A stretch of 13,441 nt of DNA. Origin: WLMZ01 sp043747765 (GTDB lineage: Bacteria > Actinomycetota > Acidimicrobiia > Acidimicrobiales > Ilumatobacteraceae). This document shows, piece by piece, positions 1 through 8,280 of the stretch. The number at the start of each line of letters is the position of its first letter. The stretch's first letter is position 1. The stretch covers positions 1 through 13,441 of the forward strand of contig JAYTOM010000229.1 of assembly GCA_043747765.1 (NCBI GenBank). The letters are read 5' to 3'. The notes below the pieces were generated by a model. That model did no database searches and was not told where the DNA came from. It saw only the letters and a list, made by a program, of their open reading frames with translations. A program made the position numbers and the translations under genes.

Positions 1-156
1 GGCCGTGCAGAGCGGCGGCATCGACGGCGATGCCCACGGGGTCATGTCGTTCGCAGCCGAGACCCGATTGCCGGACGTGACGGCTCCGGGCACGACGGCA
101 ACACCTGCCCCCAGCGCCACCAACAGCAGGCGCGACATTCCCCACCGAAAATTCAT
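1..156 (-). CDS. Secreted protein, N-terminal part only (runs off window)
   Basis: Reading from an ATG at 156 towards position 1 gives 52 open codons with no stop, so only the N-terminus is present. The protein starts MNFRWGMSRLLLVALGAGVA. A short basic start (R4, R9) is followed by a hydrophobic core (LLLVALGAGVAVV) and small residues (PGAVTSG), which is a typical Sec signal peptide with cleavage likely near residues 25-35. No lipobox Cys follows the core, so a secreted or surface protein is more likely than a lipoprotein. An AAGG stretch lies about 8 nt upstream of the ATG. The gene is on the same strand as the helicase and starts 83 nt after its stop, so read-through is possible. The mature domain is outside the window and its function cannot be named. 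Confidence 0.55.
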   Translation of the reverse strand, partial: MNFRWGMSRLLLVALGAGVAVVPGAVTSGNRVSAANDMTPWASPSMPPLCTA

Positions 157-239
157 CGGCGGAACCTTATCCAATCCTCACTCTCGGTTGGCATCACCCC
201 ACGCGCGGTACTCGTGCGTTCGCTGGGGAGGGCGGTGAT

Positions 240-1970
240 TCAATCCGTGTATCGACGAACGGTCGCCCGTTTGCCCTTGAGTGTCGTGGCCTTCAACGCA
301 CTGATCACGTCGTCCGTCGACCATTCGGGCACACCGACGATCGAAAAGTGCTCGGCCAACTTGATCGGACCGATCTCTCGTCCGCTGAGATTGGTCTCGT
401 TGGCAATTGCACCGACGAGGTCTCCTGCGCGAATCCCGTCCTTGCGCCCGAGACCGACGAAGACTCGTGCGGTCTCGCCGTTCTCGCGGCCCCGGCTCTG
501 CGCACCCTGTGCGCCGCGATCCCGACCGGGGGTCTGCGACTTTGCACCCTTGCCGCGGTCCTGCCGATCGTTTCGATCCGTGTCCCGGTCCCGTCGCGGC
601 ATCGCATCGGGGATCTCCTTCTCGTCGACCACTGCGCCACCGGCTTCGTGCGCGAGCTTCACGGCCGCCAGTGCAACCTGGCGGATGTCGAACTGCTGAA
701 CGAGGGTGTCGACCACGTCGTCGTACCGGTCGAGATCGTCGGCCTCGAGCGCCTGACGCAACGTTCCGAGTGTGATCTCGATCTGACGGGCACGAAGGTC
801 GGCAACAGACGGAACCTTCTCGACCGCGATCTTCTGCTTGGTCAGGCGCTCGATGTTCGCCAGAAGTCGCTGCTCGCGTGGTTCCGCGAGTGTGATGGCG
901 ACCCCCTGACGCCCGGCCCGACCCACTCGCCCGATGCGGTGGACGTAGGACTCCGGAGCCGACGGCACGTCGTAGTTGACGACGTGGGTGAGCTGATCGA
1001 TGTCGAGTCCGCGGGCCGCGACATCGGTGGCCACGAGCAGCTCGGTGGTGCTCGCGCGCAGGCGGTTCATCACTCGATCGCGCGATTCCTGGCTGAGACC
1101 GCCGTGCAGCGCCTCGGCGCGGTAGCCCCGGCCGTTCAAGGTCTCGGTCAGTTGATCGACTTCGGTTCGTGTGCGGCAGAAGACGATGGCCGCCGTCGGC
1201 GCCTCGACATCGAGGATTCGTCCGAGCGCGGCGGCCTTGTGGTTGCGCTGCACCACGTACACGCTCTGCCGAACCAGGGCCTTACCAGGCTTGGTGTCGC
1301 CGAGGCCGATCTGGATCTTGACCGGGTCGGTGAGGTGACGTTTGGCAATGGCATTGATGCGCGGTGGCAGTGTCGCCGAGAAAAGCACGGTCTGACGCGC
1401 CTTCGGCGTCGCCTTCAAAATCGCCTCGATGTCCTCCGCGAACCCCATGTCGAGCATCTCATCGGCCTCGTCGAGAACGACGATCTGGACATCGTCGAGC
1501 GGGAGTGTGTTGCGCGAAATGTGGTCGAGTGCGCGACCGGGCGTCGCGACGACGACATGCACACCGTTAGAGAGTGCCTGCAACTGACGGAAAATCGGCT
1601 GGCCGCCGTAGATCGGCACAACACGCGCGTCGAGATCGCGTCCGTACCTGTACAACGCCTCCGACACCTGAACTGCCAACTCCCGGGTCGGTACCAACAC
1701 CAACGCCACTGGGACGACCTTGGACCCTCGAGGCGGCAGCCGCTGCAGAATTGGCAGCGCGAAGGCAGCCGTCTTGCCGGTACCGGTCGCTGCTTGCCCG
1801 ATCAGGTCGCGACCTTCGAGCAGGAGTGGAATCGTCTCCCGTTGAATCGGTGTCGGCTCTTCGTAGCCGAGCCCGGCCAACGCTGTGAGCAATTCTGGAC
1901 GGAGTCCGAGTCCATCGAAGCCGCTCGTCATGTCGTTCGGCGATTCGGACTGGGGTGCGCTCGTTTCCAC
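240..1970 (-). CDS. deaD: DEAD-box ATP-dependent RNA helicase with C-terminal DbpA-type RNA-binding domain (DeaD/CsdA-like)
   Basis: This is a 576-residue superfamily 2 RNA helicase that would unwind structured RNA in the cytoplasm, as in ribosome assembly, mRNA turnover and cold adaptation. All family motifs are visible: the Q-motif around F18 to PTPIQ (39-43), motif I ATGTGKT (61-67), PTRELA (94-99), TPGR (143-146), motif II DEAD (167-170), motif III SAT (198-200), VFCRT (263-267), ATDVAARGLDI (314-324) and HRIGRVGRAGR (344-354). Residues 455-500 form a charged Arg/Asp/Gln linker. Residues 501-576 (ARVFVGLGRKDGI through RRYTD) fit the DbpA RNA-binding domain. The listed start is a GTG. An in-frame ATG at 1931 (MTSGFDGLGL) also gives a normal family start, and neither has a clear ribosome-binding site. 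The GTG lies 9 nt after the end of the upstream broken membrane-protein gene, which suggests a former operon. The reading frame is intact. Confidence 0.95.
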   Translation of the reverse strand: METSAPQSESPNDMTSGFDGLGLRPELLTALAGLGYEEPTPIQRETIPLLLEGRDLIGQAATGTGKTAAFALPILQRLPPRGSKVVPVALVLVPTRELAVQVSEALYRYGRDLDARVVPIYGGQPIFRQLQALSNGVHVVVATPGRALDHISRNTLPLDDVQIVVLDEADEMLDMGFAEDIEAILKATPKARQTVLFSATLPPRINAIAKRHLTDPVKIQIGLGDTKPGKALVRQSVYVVQRNHKAAALGRILDVEAPTAAIVFCRTRTEVDQLTETLNGRGYRAEALHGGLSQESRDRVMNRLRASTTELLVATDVAARGLDIDQLTHVVNYDVPSAPESYVHRIGRVGRAGRQGVAITLAEPREQRLLANIERLTKQKIAVEKVPSVADLRARQIEITLGTLRQALEADDLDRYDDVVDTLVQQFDIRQVALAAVKLAHEAGGAVVDEKEIPDAMPRRDRDTDRNDRQDRGKGAKSQTPGRDRGAQGAQSRGRENGETARVFVGLGRKDGIRAGDLVGAIANETNLSGREIGPIKLAEHFSIVGVPEWSTDDVISALKATTLKGKRATVRRYTD

Positions 1971-1979
1971 ATAAGCACG

Positions 1980-3209
1980 CTATTCCGTGGCGCGACGAAT
2001 CATCGTGACTACCACGACCTGCTGCTGCCGCCAGGAAACGCCGGAACGACTCTGTCAGCAACGCGGGTGATGAGCCGGTGGCGCTGCGCACCTGCAGCAA
2101 CGTCGCGTCGCGGCCGTAGGCGGCAAGCGCAGGAACCATCACACCGAAGGCGATTGCCACCGGGAGCGATTGGATGATGCCAGAGGCTGCCCTTCGCTTC
2201 CACCATCCGCTCGCGGTGATGGCTTTGCCTGGCGGGTCTTGACGGCATTCCAAGCTGCGGCGAACGACGGGTCGTACGTGCCGAGTTTCAGCTCGGGACG
2301 ACCGCGCATGAACTGATCGACAATGGCCGAATCGGAAGGATCCAGCTCGCCGCGCCGCCGGCCGATTCCGATGATCAACGGTCGCCCAGCCTGACGGAAC
2401 GTGATTGCCTCACTCGCCGCGAGCGAGGAGATACATGCGGCGACGGTGTCGTCACCGATTCGCTCACGGAACCATCGCCAGCGCGATCTGTCGACGGTGG
2501 TCGGGTCGATACGTCGGCAGCGAAGGCGCTGCCGGCAACACCGGCGTGCTGTAGGCAGCGATCATCGCATCAATGGTCACGCCGTCGCCCTTGTGGAGCG
2601 GTGAGAACGTGACCCGGTAGTCGGCGCTGTCCGGTGCCAGCGAGCAACCGCCGGTCGCGCCTTGCGCGCCGACAAGCCATTGTGCGCCGGTGAGGACACG
2701 GCCCGAGATGATCACGTCGAAGGCGGCCGGTCTCGAACTCTTCTCCGGAACCGATGATGTTCACCTGCAACCGATGGGATGTCAGCCGAGCATTCGGGAG
2801 TACGTAGGTCAGAACGTAGCGATGCTGGTTCTGATAGGTGGTCTTCGGGTCACCGAGGCGAATCCTGGTCGCCGAACTGCCACCGATCGTGTCTGGCGCC
2901 ACGTCGACATCTGCGCGTGCATTCGGCGACGTCGCGGCGAGGGCGCTCAGCCGAGATCCTCCTGACGACCTCGCCGGCCGTGACCAGAGAGTTGTCCGAC
3001 CCGAACGGCAACGACCCGCCATCTCGGTCAGCACGAGATGGGTCTGCAACAGCTCGGACGTCGGCCCGGTCAATCCGTTCACCATCCGGCCGACGTATAT
3101 GTCCTGATGGGCGGCGACGATCACCATGTCCGAGGTCGGCAGCGACAGCCTGCGCTCGTACTCGAGCCACCGATCTCACGCACCGTGCGGCTTCGGAATC
3201 TTCTGTCAA
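1980..3209 (-). pseudogene. DUF2207-like predicted membrane protein, broken by several frameshifts
   Basis: No single frame is open, but protein-like segments line up in order on the minus strand while the frame changes. About 3127-3020 reads IVAAHQDIYVGRMVNGLTG. About 2930-2722 reads IRLGDPKTTYQNQHRYVLTY. About 2715-2515 continues with GRVLTGAQWLVGAQGATGGC and then LHKGDGVTIDAMI. About 2505-2250 contains GTYDPSFAAAWNAVKTRQAK. About 2245-2060 has a membrane-type segment, LPVAIAFGVMVPALAAYG. The last piece ends QQQVVVVTMIRRATE with a stop at 1980-1982. The N-terminal extracytoplasmic part (GDP..TY...H.YV..Y and the L.KGDG.T motif) and the WNAVK.RQ/SGWWKR region resemble DUF2207 proteins, whose function is not established. 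At least five frame changes are needed. The true start is uncertain: coding character may begin further up, near 3250. The gene's end lies 9 nt before the helicase start. Confidence 0.55.
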
Positions 3210-3293
3210 GTTCGTTTGAGTTGTCGGTCCGGCTGCCGATGCACCAGTTGGAACCTTTCGGGACAGCAGGGCAATGGACGAGATCGAGAGCCC

Positions 3294-5273
3294 ATGACCT
3301 TACCAACGCAACTGCGAAAATCTGCCACCAACTCCAAGATTGCAGGCACAGTCAACACAACAGGCGAGACCACCCAACCGAATTCAGCGAAGCCTGCTGG
3401 CACAGCGAAGACATCAACAACCCTGAAGAACGCGAAGTCGAAACGCAAGACCGGACCACTTCATCCGGACTCGCTGCAGATGGCACGTTGGATCGGCACT
3501 GTCTACATCGTCGGTGCTGCGGTGGCAGGGCTGTGGACCGTGATCCCCCATTCCGATGTCACGGGTGACAAATTCGTTCTCGCGATGGCTGGTCTGGCCT
3601 TGGTCGGCGGTCTGATCTTGCTGTCCGGAGCGACCGACGACATCGCCGAGACCGACTTCCATGCCGTGCTCGCGGCGCTGCAGGTGGTCATCACAGTTGC
3701 ATACGTCGCTGTACCCGACGCCGGGAACGACGCTCGATTGTTCTACATCTGGGCGACACCGATCGCCGCCTTCTACTTCCGACCTCGTGCCGCTGCCGGA
3801 CATGCCGCATTCGTTGCAGCCCTCTTGGCAATCGGGCTCGCCGTTCACCGTGCCCCGTTCGCCGAGGCGGCACGCATCTGGGTGATGACCGTCGGCGTGC
3901 TCGTCGCTGTCACCGTACTCGTCGCCGCTGCCGCGACCAGCGTGCGGAATCGTGACCGAGAGATGAGCCACGCAGCGACGCACGACCCTCTCACCGGACT
4001 GGCCAACCGAGCCCTGCTCGCTCAACGGATGTCGGAGGCGCTGCACCGCCGACGAACGACCGACGGCCAGGTCTTCATGATGATCGTCGACCTCGACCGG
4101 TTGAAGACGCTCAACGACACGCAGGGTCACTTCGCCGGAGACCAGTTGCTGAAGTGTCTCTCCGAGCGGTTCATCTCGAATGTCCCGGCGCGCTCAACGA
4201 TTGCACGCCTCGGGGGTGATGAGTTCGCCGTTCTCGTCGAGGACCCGGACAGCGTGATGCACCCGTACGCACTGGCAACCGCTCTGGCCAAATCATGGGC
4301 CAAACCCGTTCGTCTCGAGCGTGGCCAGTTCCGGGCCAGCGCATGCATCGGTGTTGCTGTCGCGACTGACGACGACCAACCAACTGCCCTTCTCCGCAAT
4401 GCGGACGCGGCGATGTACAAGGCAAAGGCCGCCGGCCGCAGTGGCATCAGCATCTACGACGAAGACCAGCGCGCTGGCATCAGTCGACGGATGATCGTGG
4501 AGCAGGCGCTTTTCGAGGCCGTCACGACGATGGACTTCTCGATGGTCTATCAGCCGATCGTGGATGTCACGACTCGTCGCGTTCATGCAGCTGAGGCGCT
4601 CTTGCGTTGGAATCACCCGACCCTCGGCATCGTCTCGCCAGGCGAGTTCATCCCCCTCGCCGAAGAGGGCGGCATCATCGACGAGATCGGTGTCTGGGTG
4701 ATGGATCAGGCTCTCGGTCAATTGGCACGGTGGAGAACCGAAGGCGTCGTCGGTCGGAACTTCGCGATGACGGTCAACGTTTCCGGCGCACAGCTCCACG
4801 GTCACTTCGCCGGCAATGTCGAGCGGTTGCTGACCAAGCACAGAATCGAGCCGACCGGGCTGTTGATGGAGCTCACCGAATCGGTGTTCATCGGGGCTGG
4901 CCTCGAAGCCACCGATGTCCTCAAGGCAATCGACGCAATCGGTGTGCCGCTCGCACTCGACGACTTCGGAACTGGCTTCTCGTCACTCTCGTACCTGCAC
5001 CAGGCCAACGTGCACACGGTCAAGATCGATCAGTCGTTCGTCGGCGGCATGAGTGGTGACCCGACCCGTCACGCCATCGTGGCAGCTGTGGTTTCACTCA
5101 CCGAAGCACTGGGTCTACAGGTGATCGCCGAAGGCGTCGACACCCGTGAACAAGTGACACTGTTGACCCAGATGGGATGCCGGCTGGCACAGGGGTTCCT
5201 CTTCTCGCCGCCGATGCGTGCACACGAGATGCCACAATTCCTGGCCGCCTCGAACCTCGACGCGAACCGGTAG
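3294..5273 (+). CDS. Membrane-anchored GGDEF-EAL cyclic-di-GMP turnover protein
   Basis: This 659-residue protein would make and/or degrade the second messenger c-di-GMP at the membrane. Residues 1-60 are a hydrophilic Lys/Thr/Asn-rich tail. Five or six hydrophobic segments follow, near 66-84, 92-111, 124-140, 150-162, 168-184 and 193-214. The GGDEF domain starts at THDPLTGLANR (229-239) and has an intact GGDEF signature at 307-311. The inhibitory RxxD site five residues upstream is absent (PARS instead). The EAL domain spans about 405-650 with EALLRW (434-439), N495, E526, DDFGTG (556-561), K577, E613 and Q633 all in place, so phosphodiesterase activity is expected. The frame stays open upstream to 3126, but the ATG at 3294 is preferred: it has GAGAG about 4 nt before it, and the upstream residues look non-coding. 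It is divergent from the DUF2207-like pseudogene and ends 5 nt from the convergent NuoF gene. Confidence 0.92.
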   Translation: MTLPTQLRKSATNSKIAGTVNTTGETTQPNSAKPAGTAKTSTTLKNAKSKRKTGPLHPDSLQMARWIGTVYIVGAAVAGLWTVIPHSDVTGDKFVLAMAGLALVGGLILLSGATDDIAETDFHAVLAALQVVITVAYVAVPDAGNDARLFYIWATPIAAFYFRPRAAAGHAAFVAALLAIGLAVHRAPFAEAARIWVMTVGVLVAVTVLVAAAATSVRNRDREMSHAATHDPLTGLANRALLAQRMSEALHRRRTTDGQVFMMIVDLDRLKTLNDTQGHFAGDQLLKCLSERFISNVPARSTIARLGGDEFAVLVEDPDSVMHPYALATALAKSWAKPVRLERGQFRASACIGVAVATDDDQPTALLRNADAAMYKAKAAGRSGISIYDEDQRAGISRRMIVEQALFEAVTTMDFSMVYQPIVDVTTRRVHAAEALLRWNHPTLGIVSPGEFIPLAEEGGIIDEIGVWVMDQALGQLARWRTEGVVGRNFAMTVNVSGAQLHGHFAGNVERLLTKHRIEPTGLLMELTESVFIGAGLEATDVLKAIDAIGVPLALDDFGTGFSSLSYLHQANVHTVKIDQSFVGGMSGDPTRHAIVAAVVSLTEALGLQVIAEGVDTREQVTLLTQMGCRLAQGFLFSPPMRAHEMPQFLAASNLDANR

Positions 5274-5278
5274 TTCGC

Positions 5279-6748
5279 TCAGCGGCGGTGTTCGCCGAGC
5301 CGCTCCGCCGGAACCTGACCGGAGTCGGTGGTGCCGTACGTCCAATCGGGCTGCTTGTCGACGAACGTATCGTCGATCGTGACTGTGTTGTTGTCGATGC
5401 TGTTCAATTCCGCAATGAGGTAGTGCCCGACAGAACGCTCTGTGCCCAACTGCGCCGTGACGTCATCCGCGAACGCATCGAGAATGCTCCCGATCACCAC
5501 TTGATGTTGGGTTGCCAGGCTGCAACGCGCCCCATCGCTGATGGTCCCCAGACGCTTGTCGATCAGGGCCTTGTCCTGCACCGTTCCATCGCCTGATGCA
5601 ATCTTGGTGAGGAGATGTGAGATCTGCAGCCCATCGGTCTTGCAGGGCGTGCACTGTCCGCATGATTCCACCGCGAGAAACCGTGACGCACCTGCGGCCA
5701 ATGCCACGGGATGGGTGCTGTCGTCGATCACGATGAAACTGGCCGATCCGAGACCGCTCCCACGTTCGCGCATTGCCTCGTACGTGATCGGCAGGTCGAG
5801 TTCGTCGGGAGTGAGTACCGCGTTGGACACGCCCATCAGGACACATGCGATCGTGCGGCCCGGGTGTGGTCCGCCGCTGACCTCGTCGAGCACCGTCCGC
5901 AACGAGGTCCCCATCGGAACTTCGACGACGCCTGGCCACTGAACGGCACCGGTGATGGTGCACACGATCGTTCCCGCTGATTCCTGCGTACCTACCTCAC
6001 GGAACCACACCGCACCCTTGGCGATGATCGCCGGAACATTGGCGAGCGTCTCGACGTTGTCGACCAGGACGGGAGGGACTGCGTTGTCCGATGAGGCCGT
6101 CGCCATCTCGACGTCAGCCGAGAGGCCACTGCCGGATGTCACATCGCTGTCATGCTCGACGATCTCGACGATGCCCCGCCTCCACGGCGGTGCGATGCGA
6201 GGCAACGGCGCTCGTCCGTCCAACGCCTCGATCAGAGCAGTCTCTTCGCCGTACAGGTACTCGGCGGGCCCTTCGAAGATCGTGATCGAGACATCCTCGT
6301 GCCATCCCGCTGCCTCGACTTCGGCGATTGCCCCACGTAGGCGAGTGACAATGTCGCTGAATCGGGTCTTCGTGGCGATGATGATCTGACGTGCACCGAC
6401 GACCTGGGCCGCAATCAATGCGCCCTCGATGACGGCGTAGGGATTCGTACGCAGGATCGACCGGTCCTTGAACGTGCCGGGCTCACCCTCGGCAGCGTTG
6501 ACGACCACAGTGGTGCTGAGAATGTTCGATTCGAAAGCGGCGACGGTCCGCCACTTCGTTCCTGTCGGGAATCCCGCTCCACCGCGCCCGCGTAGTCCCG
6601 AGGCTTCCAGTTCCTCGATGATCACCGACGCCGCGACAGCGCGCGTGTCGCGGAGGCCATCGCCCCCACCGGTGTTGATGTACTCCTGCAGCGAGTTGTA
6701 CGGCTGGGTGGGGAGCACTCGGCTCGCGCTGAAGCTTCTGACCGTCAT
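5279..6748 (-). CDS. nuoF: NuoF-family NADH:quinone oxidoreductase subunit (FMN/NADH and 4Fe-4S), stand-alone
   Basis: The 489-residue product belongs to the NuoF / HoxF / formate dehydrogenase beta group, which takes electrons from NADH through FMN to a 4Fe-4S cluster. Visible landmarks are GRGGAGFPTGTKW (54-66) and NAAEGEPGTFKDR (84-96) for the FMN/NADH fold, and YLYGEETALIEALDG (164-178). NVETLANVP (231-239) leads into the SLBB-type domain. The cluster motif is ESCGQCTPC (361-369), with a fourth Cys in GARCS (C409). The ATG at 6748 was chosen because AGGTG precedes it by a few nucleotides and NuoF-like sequence begins soon after. The frame is open to 6958, but the extra 70 residues look non-coding. 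About 30 extra residues lie near 192-224, between the GRAPLPR and NVETLANVP regions. No nuoE, nuoG or other complex I gene is adjacent, so its partner is unknown and complex I membership is doubtful. Confidence 0.9.
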   Translation of the reverse strand: MTVRSFSASRVLPTQPYNSLQEYINTGGGDGLRDTRAVAASVIIEELEASGLRGRGGAGFPTGTKWRTVAAFESNILSTTVVVNAAEGEPGTFKDRSILRTNPYAVIEGALIAAQVVGARQIIIATKTRFSDIVTRLRGAIAEVEAAGWHEDVSITIFEGPAEYLYGEETALIEALDGRAPLPRIAPPWRRGIVEIVEHDSDVTSGSGLSADVEMATASSDNAVPPVLVDNVETLANVPAIIAKGAVWFREVGTQESAGTIVCTITGAVQWPGVVEVPMGTSLRTVLDEVSGGPHPGRTIACVLMGVSNAVLTPDELDLPITYEAMRERGSGLGSASFIVIDDSTHPVALAAGASRFLAVESCGQCTPCKTDGLQISHLLTKIASGDGTVQDKALIDKRLGTISDGARCSLATQHQVVIGSILDAFADDVTAQLGTERSVGHYLIAELNSIDNNTVTIDDTFVDKQPDWTYGTTDSGQVPAERLGEHRR

Positions 6749-6991
6749 GGTCACCTCGTTCTCTGGCCCCGGTACGGGGAGGGGTTTGCTGCCGAAGGCA
6801 TTCCCCGAACCGTATCGCTCTACACCCGGACGCACTCGCTCTCCTCGCCGGACCCCACTCGTTCCATGCACCCGAACTGCACTCGTTCCGCCAAGGACGT
6901 TTCTGGACATCCGCTGAAGTTCACCGACGTACAAACTTAGGTGCTCTGAGCAGGTCATTCATTGCGCTGACGTCCATGGGCGTCGTAGAGT
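6749..6991. promoter_or_regulatory. Intergenic region upstream of nuoF with three CACTCG repeats
   Basis: This stretch separates the NuoF-like gene (minus) from the integrase repeats (plus). It has no convincing gene. The sequence CACTCG followed by CT or TT occurs at 6833, 6856 and 6880, spaced 23 and 24 nt. The last two copies extend to CACTCGTTCC, which is GGAACGAGTG on the nuoF strand. This could be a protein-binding array in the nuoF leader, but no clear -35/-10 pair could be assigned. This stretch could also hold an attachment site for the integrase, but no tRNA gene or recognisable att core was found. Confidence 0.25.
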
Positions 6992-7055
6992 GTTACTCCC
7001 AGGGTTACTCCCGGTTACTCCCGTTTTGGGGTGCGTTACTCCCGGCGTTACTCCC
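6992..7055. repeat. Five direct repeats GTTACTCCC upstream of the integrase
   Basis: The 9-mer GTTACTCCC occurs exactly at 6992, 7004, 7014, 7035 and 7047, with start-to-start spacings of 12, 10, 21 and 12 nt. Those spacings are close to one or two turns of DNA, so the copies would lie roughly on the same face of the helix. Longer similarity exists between 7014-7034 and 7047-7067, where each 9-mer is followed by a CGTTTTGG- or CGGTTTTGG-type block. The array ends 21 nt before the integrase ATG. Known roles for such arrays are arm-type sites of tyrosine recombinases, excisionase sites and autoregulatory operators. Which of these applies is inference. Confidence 0.8.
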
Positions 7056-7076
7056 GGTTTTGGAGGCATTCGAACC

Positions 7077-8223
7077 ATGGCTCGTACGAGCATTGGCAAG
7101 CGCAGCGTCGGCCGCGACGGCGCGCTCCACGTGCACGGCAAGGCGTCGAACGGCGAGGGCTCGATCTACCGCGACTCGGACGGTGCGTGGCGGGCGACGT
7201 ACTCGGTGCCCGGTGAGGCTCGGCCGCGGCGGGTTCGCGGCAAGACCCGTGAGGAAGCGATCGCTGGCTGCGTGGTGGCTCGATGTGGTCGCCCGTCATC
7301 GCGTGCGCCCGTCGACGTTCGGCACATATCGCGATCGCGTCCAACGGATCACCGACACCCTCGGCGTCATGCCGGTCCGGGCGGTGAAGCCCGAGCGTGT
7401 AGCTCGCTGGCAGTCAGACCTGCTGAAGTCGGGGCTCGCATCGGGAACCGTGGCCGACGTTCGGGTGACGCTCCACCAAGTGCTCGAGCAGGCCGTGATC
7501 CACGAGCTGATCGCATCGAACCCAGTCGATCGCGTGGCTGCGCCGAAGGTCACGCACAAGTCGGCGCGGGCGCTGACGTCAGAAGAGGCGCGTCGATTGG
7601 TGGAGACCGCGTCTGTTGACCGGCTTGGCGCGGCCGTGGCGTTGCTGTTCGTGCAGGGGTGGCGCGTGTCAGAAGCGTTGGGTCTGGCGTGGGAAGACCT
7701 CGACCTCGACGCGAGCGTGGCGGTTGTGCGGCGCGCCGCCGTCTATGTGGATGGCGAGGGCATGGTGCTGGGCCAGACGAAGAACGCTGGAGCGGCTGGC
7801 ACGCATCATCTGTCCGCTGGAGTTGTCGACCAACTACGGAGACGGCGAAAGGCGCAAGCGATGGAACGCCTCGCCGTCGGTGAGCAGTGGCGGTCGCACC
7901 TGTACGAGGGGCGCGCTGTGATGCCTGTGTTCACGAACACGACGGGCGGGTTGGTGAATCGTCAGGCGGTTGCGAAGGCGGTGACTCACGCAGCGGAACG
8001 CTCGGGCATCGACCCGGTTGGGCTGTCGACGCACACCGGGCGTCGTACTGCGGTGACAGTCCTCTACGCGGAAGCCGGCCTCGACCTCAGCGACATCGCC
8101 AGGTACGTCGGCCACGCGTCCGAGACGACGACAGCCGGCTACGTGCGGTCACTCGGCGAACGGCCAAGGGCGACTGCCGAGAAAGCCGCATCGATGCTCG
8201 ACCCTGCTTCGCAGACCATGTAG
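7077..8223 (+). pseudogene. Phage/ICE-type tyrosine recombinase (integrase), frameshifted with internal loss
   Basis: The N-terminus starts at ATG 7077 behind GGAGG (7062-7066). It reads MARTSIGKRSVGRDG and then GEGSIYRDSDGAWRATYSVP, the beta-stranded arm-binding start of many actinobacterial integrases, and KTREEAIA at about 7257. The family continues from there into the SAM-like core-binding domain, but here that domain (WWLDVVARHRVRPSTFGTYR) is in the next frame from about 7262. The linker of roughly 20 residues that normally separates the two is missing, so there is both a deletion and a frameshift. The catalytic domain is otherwise complete: Arg at 7663-7665 (GWRVSEALGLAW), His-x-x-Arg at 8032-8043 (HTGR), His at 8113-8115 (GHAS) and the Tyr nucleophile at 8140-8142 (AGYV). 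The stop is at 8221. As written it cannot make a full integrase. Confidence 0.8.
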
Positions 8224-8251
8224 CGGCGGGCCAGTCAAAGCGCTCGTCGAA

Positions 8252-8272
8252 CTATATCTACTGCGATATAGT
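8252..8272 (+). promoter_or_regulatory. Palindromic operator/promoter of the XRE-nucleotidyltransferase operon
   Basis: A perfect inverted repeat, CTATATC (8252-8258) and GATATAG (8265-8271), is separated by 6 nt. Its right arm contains TATAGT (8267-8272), a good -10 hexamer, and the XRE gene's ATG is at 8281, only 8 nt later. Transcription would therefore start at or next to the A of the ATG, giving a leaderless mRNA, which is common in actinobacteria. No clear -35 was found. The arrangement resembles autoregulated antitoxin operators such as those of HipB, which have TATCC and GGATA arms. Binding by the adjacent XRE protein is inferred. Confidence 0.6.
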
Positions 8273-8280
8273 GTCCGGGT

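Noticed and set aside
193..239. ATCACC / GGTGAT inverted repeat after the helicase as a terminator
   Set aside because: The stem is only 6 bp with a 35-nt loop and no T-run.
348..2177. Long plus-strand open frame of about 600 codons opposite the helicase
   Set aside because: It is antisense to a gene with every DEAD-box motif; its product has no domain, so it is a GC-driven shadow.
3126..3293. 56 extra in-frame residues upstream of the GGDEF-EAL start
   Set aside because: The residues are Ser/Arg/Cys-rich without domain character and overlap the divergent gene; the ATG at 3294 has a ribosome-binding site.
6749..6958. 70-residue N-terminal extension of the NuoF-like protein
   Set aside because: It has no NuoF similarity, it contains the CACTCG repeats, and the ATG at 6748 has AGGTG just upstream.
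6992..7055. The GTTACTCCC repeats as a CRISPR array
   Set aside because: The units are only 9 nt with spacers of 1 to 12 nt, and no cas gene is nearby.
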